From Bacillus sp. FJAT-45350 (GTDB taxonomy: Bacteria; Bacillota; Bacilli; Bacillales; NISU01), in the NCBI RefSeq assembly GCF_002335805.1, contig NZ_NISU01000001.1, positions 3,046,079 through 3,110,078 on the forward strand: a stretch of DNA of 64,000 bases, read 5' to 3'. Within the stretch, counting starts at the first letter, position 1. The number at the start of each line of letters is the position of its first letter. Made by a program: the position numbers and the translations under genes. The notes beneath the pieces are model-generated. The model was not told the origin of the DNA. It saw only the letters and a list, made by a program, of their open reading frames with translations, and searched no databases. Of the stretch, positions 58,354 to 64,000 are shown one piece after another.

Positions 58354-59241
58354 TCATCCTTGGCTACCTTCTTCATTCTTCTTAAGAAAGAACTTTTGCC
58401 TAATCCCTCGAACGACAATACCATACTTCGGAGAGAACAAGAATGCTAGAACAAATAAGATCGATGCGACAAGTACAATTGATGCACCTGTTGCTACATC
58501 GTAAATGAAGGAGTAATACACACCTACAATCGCAGAAATGACTCCAAAGACAGCTGAAAGAACAATCATCGTTGAAAGACGATTTGTTAATAGATACGCT
58601 GTTGAACCCGGGGTGATTAACATTGCCACAACTAAGATAATCCCAACTGATTTTAACGAAGCTACTGTTACTAATGCCAAAACAAACATTAGCAAATAGT
58701 GAATTAGTTTTGTTGGTAAGCCTATTGCCTGTGCCATAATTGGATCAAATGTACTAACTAATAATTGCTTATAGAATAGAGCAATTAATATTAGTACAAG
58801 TACACCAATGCCAATCGTTAACTGTAAATCAGCAGTTGAGACAGCTAATACGTTACCGAATAAAATATGCCATAGATCGACCCCAGTCCCTCTATTAAAG
58901 GTAATGAGGATAATACCTAGAGCAAATGCAGCTGTAAACATAATTCCAATCGATGAATCATGCTTTATTCGACTGTTTTGCGACACATAACCAATCGCTA
59001 AAGCAGTAATAATACCGGTAAACACCGCACCAATAAAATAACTCGTTCCAATCATATAAGCGATTACGACACCTGGAAGAACGGCGTGAGAAATTGCATC
59101 CCCCATAAGAGCCATTCCCCTTAAAATTATAAAACATCCGACAACGCCACAGATAATACCTACAAGAATACCTGCTAACATAGCATTTTGTAGATATTGA
59201 TATCGACCAAGGGCGTCTAAGAAGAATGAAATGTTTTCCAT
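58354..59241 (-). CDS. Metal ABC transporter permease (ABC-3, Mn/Zn type)
   Basis: 295-residue membrane permease of the manganese/zinc/iron ABC-3 family, about eight helices. The MGDAISHAVLPGVVIAYMIG motif (about residues 46-65) is characteristic. It is translationally coupled to the ATPase (stop and start share one base). The partner binding protein has Mn-type ligands, so manganese is the likely cargo. A single permease is used, not two. Confidence 0.92.
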   Translation of the reverse strand: MENISFFLDALGRYQYLQNAMLAGILVGIICGVVGCFIILRGMALMGDAISHAVLPGVVIAYMIGTSYFIGAVFTGIITALAIGYVSQNSRIKHDSSIGIMFTAAFALGIILITFNRGTGVDLWHILFGNVLAVSTADLQLTIGIGVLVLILIALFYKQLLVSTFDPIMAQAIGLPTKLIHYLLMFVLALVTVASLKSVGIILVVAMLITPGSTAYLLTNRLSTMIVLSAVFGVISAIVGVYYSFIYDVATGASIVLVASILFVLAFLFSPKYGIVVRGIRQKFFLKKNEEGSQG

Positions 59242-59999
59242 TAGCCACCCACCACCATTGTTTCACCATCATTAGAGACAAATGTCACTTTTCCCTTATA
59301 GGCTTTTTCAAGGTTTTTCATATGAAAAACCTCATCAGTTTTTCCATAATCAATAAGCTCTTTGTTTATAATAATGAGACTATCAAAGTAATCCTTCACT
59401 TTATTTAAATCATGGTGTACAACAAGTAACGTTTTCCCTTGCTTTTTTAAGTCTTTTAATATGTTAATAATGATTTTTTCAGAGGTCATATCAATACCCG
59501 CAAATGGTTCATCTAAGAAGAATAAATCTGACTCTTGTGCTAGCGCTCTTGCTAAAAACACGCGCTGTTGCTGTCCTCCTGATAATTCACCTATTTGCCT
59601 TTTACTAAAGTCGAGCATTCCTACTTTCTCTAAACAATTACGTGCGATTTCACGGTCGTTGTTTCCAGGGCGTCTCCACCAAGATAAATGTGGGTACCTT
59701 CCCATAACAACAACGTCCTCTACCAAAACAGGAAAATCCATATCTATGTTACTACGCTGTGGTACATATGAAATTCTCTTTCTAGATTTTTTTATAGAAT
59801 TACTAAAGATTTTCATTTCTCCACTTTTAGTAGGAATAATCCCCATAACTGACTTTATAAATGTCGATTTCCCTGCACCGTTTGGTCCAATAATTCCTAT
59901 TAATTCTTGATTAGGTAATGATAAGGAGCTAATATCAAGTGCTTTTTCATCATAATAGTAAACTGCTAAATTGTTAATCTCCACACTATGATTTGTCAT
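59241..59999 (-). CDS. Metal ABC transporter ATP-binding protein
   Basis: 252-residue ATPase. Walker A is IIGPNGAGKSTFIK (about residues 32-45), the signature is ELSGGQQQRVFLARAL, and Walker B is LFFLDEPFAGID. ATG 59999 follows AAGGAG. The gene lies between the solute-binding protein and the permease, in one operon. Confidence 0.93.
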   Translation of the reverse strand: MTNHSVEINNLAVYYYDEKALDISSLSLPNQELIGIIGPNGAGKSTFIKSVMGIIPTKSGEMKIFSNSIKKSRKRISYVPQRSNIDMDFPVLVEDVVVMGRYPHLSWWRRPGNNDREIARNCLEKVGMLDFSKRQIGELSGGQQQRVFLARALAQESDLFFLDEPFAGIDMTSEKIIINILKDLKKQGKTLLVVHHDLNKVKDYFDSLIIINKELIDYGKTDEVFHMKNLEKAYKGKVTFVSNDGETMVVGG

Positions 60000-60026
60000 T
60001 TCTTTCTCCTTTCTCAAGAAGTGCAA

Positions 60027-60051
60027 TAAAGGTGCCTATCAGGCACCTTTA
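60027..60051 (-). promoter_or_regulatory. Intercistronic hairpin of the metal ABC operon
   Basis: TAAAGGTGCCT and AGGCACCTTTA with a very short loop, between the binding protein and ATPase genes. It probably tunes the ratio of their messages rather than ending transcription. Confidence 0.6.
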
Positions 60052-60063
60052 TATATCATATGC

Positions 60064-61023
60064 TTATCGGGCTAATCCTGCAACAAACACTTCTACATTA
60101 CGCTTTGTCATTTCAATATACGTCTCAGCACCACTTCCCGCAGCACCTACCGCATCCGTATAGACTTCCCCTGCAATTGGAATTCCTGCTTCATTTGCTA
60201 CAGTCTCCATATAGCGTTTGTCTACAGTTGACTCTACAAATACCGCATGAACGTTACGTTCTTCTACTAACTCTACAATACGTGATATTTGTTGAGGTGT
60301 ACCCTCTTCACTTGAATTAATTTCCCATACACCTTCTGTTTCAAAACCATAGCTTTCTCCAAAGTACTTAAATGCATTTTCTGTTACAACAATGACACGT
60401 TGCTCTTCTGGAATTTGTTGTACTTGCTCTTCAATCCAAGCATCTAGTTCTTCTAATTCCGCAATATATGCATCTGCATTTTCACGGTATGTTGCTTCAC
60501 CATCAGGATCTCTTTCTATTAGGTCACTTACAATGTTTTCTACATAGATTATTACATTCTTAGGACTTAACCAAGCATGAGGATCGTTCTCATCATCACC
60601 AACTAGCGGGATTGGTGTCACTCCATCAGAAACAGTTACGATATCGGTGTCTGAAACATTTGATACGACTCTCTCTAACCATTCCTCCAAATCTAAACCA
60701 TTTACATAGAATACATCTGCGTCACTTAGCTTTTTAAAGTCACTAGGAATCGGCTCATATTCATGTGGTTCTTCTCCAATTGGTACTATATACTCAACTG
60801 TTCCACGGTCACCAACTACTTGTGAAATGATATCCCCTAAAACTGAAAAACTCGTAGTAATCTCTAGACCTTCATTACTTACCTCAGTAACCACTTCTTC
60901 ATTGTTTGTGTTTGCATCTTCGTTAGTTGTTCCTTCATTTGATGTTTCCTCAGAACCGCACGCAGCCATTAGAAATCCTAAAACTGCCACTACACTAATC
61001 ATTGTTAACATTCTTTTCAACAT
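60064..61023 (-). CDS. Metal ABC transporter substrate-binding lipoprotein (manganese type)
   Basis: 319-residue lipoprotein: signal MLKRMLTMISVVAVLGFLMA-AC with acylated Cys22, then a short Asn/Glu-rich linker and the ZnuA/MntC-type fold. Predicted ligands are His87 (EEPHEYEP), His149 (NDPHAWLSP), a glutamate in VVTENAFKYFGE and the aspartate in EVYTDAVG. Two His plus Glu and Asp fits Mn/Fe binders (PsaA, MntC); zinc binders usually have a third histidine. The start follows GGAGGAG. Two TTGC-N6-GCAA dyads upstream may be MntR sites. Confidence 0.88.
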   Translation of the reverse strand: MLKRMLTMISVVAVLGFLMAACGSEETSNEGTTNEDANTNNEEVVTEVSNEGLEITTSFSVLGDIISQVVGDRGTVEYIVPIGEEPHEYEPIPSDFKKLSDADVFYVNGLDLEEWLERVVSNVSDTDIVTVSDGVTPIPLVGDDENDPHAWLSPKNVIIYVENIVSDLIERDPDGEATYRENADAYIAELEELDAWIEEQVQQIPEEQRVIVVTENAFKYFGESYGFETEGVWEINSSEEGTPQQISRIVELVEERNVHAVFVESTVDKRYMETVANEAGIPIAGEVYTDAVGAAGSGAETYIEMTKRNVEVFVAGLAR

Positions 61024-61118
61024 GTAATTTCTCCTCCATTCATTTAATTAAATAAAATAAGTAGATTCATTGACTGTTACCTCAATAATACCTCCTTATT
61101 TGTCCACTACTAATTCTT

Positions 61119-61132
61119 TTGCACTTAGGCAA
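61119..61132 (-). promoter_or_regulatory. TTGC-N6-GCAA dyad 1 upstream of the metal importer
   Basis: TTGCACTTAGGCAA, about 100 bp upstream of the start codon. It is related in form to MntR boxes (TTTGCCTTAAGGCAAA-type). A second copy lies at 61274-61287. Confidence 0.45.
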
Positions 61133-61273
61133 CTTTTAGGGCAAAAAAATAACTCTTTACTATTTATTCGTCTTTAATAAAAATTGTGCCTACTCATTCT
61201 TTAAAACTGCTAATTTTTTAAACTACTGGTAATAGTTTCTCTTGTAAAAATATTTTTAGACGAGCTAACTTTA

Positions 61274-61287
61274 TTGCCCTTGTGCAA
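61274..61287 (-). promoter_or_regulatory. TTGC-N6-GCAA dyad 2 upstream of the metal importer
   Basis: TTGCCCTTGTGCAA, the same arms and CTT core as dyad 1, 155 bp further upstream. Confidence 0.4.
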
Positions 61288-61358
61288 CTTCTATTCTTTC
61301 ATAGATAGTTTCATTTGTCTAGATATTTTTCAATTAAAAAATCGACAAAAATTCACAG

Positions 61359-61402
61359 AAAAAAGAGGCGTAGATATTACAATATCTTATCACCTCTTTT
61401 AC
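61359..61402 (-). terminator. Terminator after the Fur-controlled pair
   Basis: AAAAGAGG and CCTCTTTT arms with an inner ATATT/AATAT stem, then T-run. Confidence 0.75.
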
Positions 61403-61404
61403 AA

Positions 61405-62085
61405 TTATTCATTTTCAAAACATGCATTTTGATTATTGCATGTAAAACAATTAGATAGCATACTACTACGTAATTCGCTCTCCCTTGGTGTATACGTATA
61501 GCGGATACCATTTTCTAACGAGATTACTTCAATTCTCTCTGGCACCTCTCCAAAAGCCAACTTTGAGAAATATGTAATAGTACTCCAATAGGAATCAAGC
61601 ATGTCCTCTTTTACTTGAACTAAGTATTTCTTAACAACATAAGAATTTGGAGACCATGAAGCCACATCAATTGTTAAATTAAAAATACGATTAAGCTTCT
61701 TATGACAGGCAGTCACTTTCTCGAATAGAAACAAGGGTGGTGTAGACTCGCATTCTTGCATTAAAAACTGAATTAAGTGATCAATCACTTTGGCGACCGT
61801 TGTATAGTAATGTCCCACTGAATTAAACGAACCTTTATCAACATTACCCCAATAATGATTAAATAACTGTAACACTTTCAAAGAAGTACGTTCATGAACA
61901 TTTAACATGAAAAAATCTGACACTACTTTATTAATAGCTTGTTGTGTAGTTAGAAGCCAGTTATATTGGTTGTCTTCATGATCTAGCTGATTATGATAAT
62001 AGAAACGGTAAGGACAGGTAATGTAACTGCTAATTGACTCATAATGCAATGCATTTTCTGATAACTCCTGAAGTGAATTTAACAA
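61405..62085 (-). CDS. Small PD-(D/E)XK-like iron-sulfur protein, probably catalytically inactive (unknown function)
   Basis: 226 residues. The N-terminal ESISSYITCPYRFYYHNQL is the usual first strand/helix of RecB/AddB/Cas4-type PD-(D/E)XK nucleases. Four cysteines match the AddB cluster pattern: Cys24, and C-terminal Cys213-x2-Cys216-x5-Cys222 (B. subtilis AddB has CxxCx5C after a distant Cys). The middle part (TIDVASWSPNSYVVKKYLV, residues 138-156) aligns by eye with the catalytic strands, but the acidic residue of (D/E)xK is replaced (VVKK). Translation starts at TTG after AAAGGAGG. It follows the DUF2325 gene by 16 bp, and both share Fur boxes. Function is unknown; Fe-S sensing or a DNA role are guesses. 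Confidence 0.7.
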   Translation of the reverse strand: MLNSLQELSENALHYESISSYITCPYRFYYHNQLDHEDNQYNWLLTTQQAINKVVSDFFMLNVHERTSLKVLQLFNHYWGNVDKGSFNSVGHYYTTVAKVIDHLIQFLMQECESTPPLFLFEKVTACHKKLNRIFNLTIDVASWSPNSYVVKKYLVQVKEDMLDSYWSTITYFSKLAFGEVPERIEVISLENGIRYTYTPRESELRSSMLSNCFTCNNQNACFENE

Positions 62086-62101
62086 CTTCCGTCCTCCTTT
62101 C

Positions 62102-62434
62102 CTAACAATTCATGTTGTATTTACTACAGTTATTTCTAGAAGCACATTGATGCTGTTCACACTTTCCTATTGCCTGATAGATTGAACACCATGAACGCTT
62201 AGCGTAACAAATAGGAATCTCTTGTTCACTCGCTTTCTTTTTTAATACTGTCGATAAATTATGATTAATGTAATCCGTTAATACTAAAATTAAATCAATA
62301 TGATTCGGAATTTCCTTCTTAACTTGCTGTACCTTTCTACCATTGATATGTATAATTTCCCGAAAACCGATCCCCTCTAATTTACTTGGGATTTTCCCTA
62401 AGTGATCCGCTCCAACAATAAGTAATGATGACAT
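62102..62434 (-). CDS. DUF2325 protein with cysteine-rich C-terminus, Fur-controlled
   Basis: 110-residue DUF2325 family protein. The N-terminal part (LLIVGADHLGKIPSKLEGIGFREIIHINGRK) and LILVLTDYINHNLSTVLKKKASEQEIPICYAKRS are family features. The last 35 residues carry six cysteines (76, 83, 92, 97, 103, 110), more than is usual as far as I know; this could be a metal or Fe-S site. The start follows GAGGAGG. Two Fur boxes and a promoter lie directly upstream. The domain has no proven function. Confidence 0.8.
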   Translation of the reverse strand: MSSLLIVGADHLGKIPSKLEGIGFREIIHINGRKVQQVKKEIPNHIDLILVLTDYINHNLSTVLKKKASEQEIPICYAKRSWCSIYQAIGKCEQHQCASRNNCSKYNMNC

Positions 62435-62471
62435 AACTCTTCCTCCTCGTATAAATCATCTCCCTAAAGTT

Positions 62472-62490
62472 GAAAATGATTATCATTTAT
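62472..62490 (-). promoter_or_regulatory. Fur box 1 (downstream of the -10)
   Basis: TGAAAATGATTATCA (62471-62485) matches the 7-1-7 Fur consensus TGATAAT-N-ATTATCA at 13 of 14 positions. It lies between the -10 and the DUF2325 start codon. Confidence 0.88.
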
Positions 62491-62496
62491 AATTAC

Positions 62497-62526
62497 ATTT
62501 TAATTGATACTAATTATCAATGTCAA
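62497..62526 (-). promoter_or_regulatory. Promoter with Fur box 2 in its spacer
   Basis: -35 TTGACA (62521-62526), 18-nt spacer, -10 TAAAAT (62497-62502). Fur box 2, TGATACTAATTATCA (62505-62519), has one mismatch to the 7-1-7 consensus and lies inside the spacer, ideal for repression. Confidence 0.88.
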
Positions 62527-62632
62527 TGATTCATTTTAAAATTTTCAATATTTCTTTGTCTAAAATAAGAAAAATCCCCACTATGAACGGAGGCCACTGA
62601 AAAACTTCCGTTTTTTGAGACGAAAGAATGAG

Positions 62633-62691
62633 AAATAAAAAAGAGACGAAATTATATCCATTAAATGGGTGTATTCGTCTCTTTTTTATTT
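62633..62691. terminator. Strong symmetrical stem-loop at the end of the IS
   Basis: 18-bp perfect arms, 62633-62650 and 62674-62691, with GAGACGAA at the tip of each arm, and a 23-nt loop that itself has a small CCATT/AATGG stem. It acts as a bidirectional terminator 27 bp after the transposase. Confidence 0.85.
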
Positions 62692-62717
62692 TATGTAGAG
62701 CTAAATTTTTCATTTAG

Positions 62718-64000
62718 TTAACCTATTAACTTCAAAATCCTTTTCAAATTAACTGTAAATATCGACATAGCTCCTTGTAGTTCCATGCCAATAAGACCCG
62801 AAGATGATGCTACATCATACCCGTGTCGGTGTTTTAATTCACTGTTTTTTGCTTCAATTTTATATCTTTCTTTTGATTTTTCTTTAAAATAATCGCTTTC
62901 TTGAAAGGCTATTTGTTCTTTGTGTATATTCGATTTAATGCTCACAGAATAAGTCTTACTTTTAGCTCCATCTTTATAACATCCTTCTTTTATAGGACAT
63001 ACCTTACATTTTTCTACATTAAAGTAATATGTGTGTGTTTGATTTGTGGCTACACCTTTTTTTCCAGTTCGTGCTTTCCTAATAGCCATATGTCCAGCCT
63101 TACAAACATACATACTAGCATCTTTATTAAACTCAAATTCGTCTTCTTTTTTTCGGTTACCTTGTGTGACAACAGGGTTGAGTTTAGCTATTAACTTCAT
63201 TTCGTTTGTTTTTGTATATTCAATATTCCCTTTTTCTGAATAGGCGGCATCACCAATCACAGTATCAACTTCCATACCAGCTTCCATACTTTTTTCAATT
63301 AAGGTTTCTAATTGCTTTCCGTCATTCTTTTCTCCAGTTGTAACAACAGCCGCAGTAATAATTCTTTCTTCGCTTAAGGCTATGTGTGTTTTGTAACCAA
63401 AGAATGAGGAGTCCACTGTTTTATGTCCTGTTTTTGCGTCTTCATCTTTGGATAATTGTAGATGTTCAATATCATCAGCCACAGTTTCTTTAAGCAGGTT
63501 TAATTTTTCTTTTACTTTGGGGAATTCACAAATAACCTCTTCTTTTTCAATGACTTTAATCAGCTTTTCACAGTATTCAATTTGATCTTCTAATACATCT
63601 GATGTTGTCTTGGTTGGAAATTTACTTTTCATTGTTTCATCTACTTGATAAATCGTCTTTCTTAGGTTTTTAGACCGATCAACCAGCACTTCTTTGGCTG
63701 ATTTTTGATTGTAACGAGACTGGGTATGGGTAGCATCTACAATAATAGATTTGCTTTTTATAATTTCTTTTTCGATTGCGATCTCAACCGTTTTATTGAT
63801 TAGCATGTCTAATAAATTTACATCCTTTAATCGCAGTTTTCGAAACTTCGTTAAGGAACTTGGCTCAATAACTGGATCTTCTGGCGCCATATCTAAAAAA
63901 TATTTGAATGACATATCATATTTTGAGCGTTCGACAATATCAACATCGGATACGTTGTGGATACATTTTAATAATAAGTATTTGAACATGCGAATAGGAT
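62718..64000 (-). CDS. IS1182 family transposase, N-terminus outside the window
   Basis: 427 residues visible, continuing past the right edge (the frame is open at 64000). The N-terminal segment PIRMFKYLLLKCIHNVSD and VDATHTQSRYNQ (first catalytic Asp), VVIGDAAYSEKGNIEY (second Asp), and the zinc finger region CKVCPIKEGCY, then AKNSELKHRHGYDVA with the Glu (residues about 385), fit the DDE catalytic triad of IS1182/IS5-like transposases. Seems intact within the window. Confidence 0.92.
   Translation of the reverse strand, partial: PIRMFKYLLLKCIHNVSDVDIVERSKYDMSFKYFLDMAPEDPVIEPSSLTKFRKLRLKDVNLLDMLINKTVEIAIEKEIIKSKSIIVDATHTQSRYNQKSAKEVLVDRSKNLRKTIYQVDETMKSKFPTKTTSDVLEDQIEYCEKLIKVIEKEEVICEFPKVKEKLNLLKETVADDIEHLQLSKDEDAKTGHKTVDSSFFGYKTHIALSEERIITAAVVTTGEKNDGKQLETLIEKSMEAGMEVDTVIGDAAYSEKGNIEYTKTNEMKLIAKLNPVVTQGNRKKEDEFEFNKDASMYVCKAGHMAIRKARTGKKGVATNQTHTYYFNVEKCKVCPIKEGCYKDGAKSKTYSVSIKSNIHKEQIAFQESDYFKEKSKERYKIEAKNSELKHRHGYDVASSSGLIGMELQGAMSIFTVNLKRILKLIG

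Larger units (their letters stand above)
61024..61404. other. Long leader region of the metal importer
   Basis: 381 bp without a supported gene, holding two similar dyads (61119-61132 and 61274-61287) and the terminator of the neighbouring pair. Confidence 0.55.
62592..64000 (-). mobile_element. IS1182-like insertion sequence, right part only
   Basis: Transposase gene plus flank, cut by the window edge. The right terminal repeat probably starts near GGCCACTGAAAAAC (62592), a sequence I associate with Bacillus IS ends; this boundary is uncertain. The other end lies outside. Confidence 0.55.

Noticed and set aside
62531-62713. Short minus-strand frame between the IS and the Fur-controlled pair
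   Set aside because: It spans the strong stem-loop and IS end, and its sequence is low-complexity and hydrophobic by chance.

Overview
The window is a low-GC, spore-forming Firmicute chromosome of the family Bacillaceae. The evidence is complete blocks in the order known from Bacillus subtilis: thiL-tsaE-tsaB-rimI-tsaD-ydiF-rex-tatA-tatC-ydiK-ydiL-groES-groEL on the left, and ydcA-acpS-ydcC-alr-mazEF-rsbRSTUVW-sigB-rsbX-tex-cmpA-sprT-tRNA cluster on the right. CmpA (a spore-cortex morphogenetic peptide), a full sigma-B stressosome operon, a perfect CIRCE element and Bacillus-type Rex and Fur operators agree with this. An alkaliphilic or halotolerant Bacillus relative is likely, but the species cannot be named from the sequence.

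Layout. 1-3.7 kb: the end of a tyrosine integrase abutting the 3' end of groEL, then groESL with CIRCE, a CPBP membrane protease and YdiK. 3.7-9 kb: two MFS transporters, a DoxX protein behind a Rex-like operator, and an unusual chemoreceptor with a cre site and a hairpin over its ribosome binding site. 9-23.8 kb: a phenylacetic acid (PAA) catabolic island (paaI, an NMO/FabK-like flavoprotein, paaY, paaX, paaF-like, paaJ, paaH, an aldehyde dehydrogenase, paaG, a second hydratase, an EthD-like protein, paaDCBA, and divergent paaK). It sits between ydiK and tatC, which are neighbours in B. subtilis. 23.8-34 kb: tatC, tatA, rex, an ABC-F ATPase, a large alkaline-phosphatase-like membrane protein, a DnaA-box cluster, and the tRNA t6A genes with thiL. 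34-43.3 kb: a ribosomal RNA region in which a second 5S plus tRNA-fMet is split from 16S-23S-5S by two protein genes, preceded by a cluster of ten tRNAs. 43.4-58.3 kb: sprT, cmpA, tex, the sigB operon, mazEF, alr, ydcC, nnr, acpS and a rhomboid. 58.3-64 kb: a manganese-type ABC importer, a Fur-controlled pair of cysteine-rich proteins, and a truncated IS1182-like element.

How the genes work together. PaaK makes phenylacetyl-CoA, the PaaABC(D) diiron oxygenase epoxidises the ring, PaaG isomerises it to the oxepin, hydratase and aldehyde dehydrogenase open and oxidise it, and the hydratases, PaaH and PaaJ release acetyl-CoA and succinyl-CoA. PaaI rescues trapped CoA and PaaX should repress. No PaaE reductase is present, and no MaoC hydratase is fused to the aldehyde dehydrogenase. 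The promoters of paaA, paaK and paaI all carry an ACGT-containing element just downstream of the -10, a candidate PaaX operator.

Most unusual item: a two-gene unit at 61.4-62.4 kb with two near-perfect Fur boxes. It encodes a DUF2325 protein with six C-terminal cysteines and a small PD-(D/E)XK-like protein that keeps the AddB-type iron-sulfur cysteine pattern but appears to have lost the nuclease residues.
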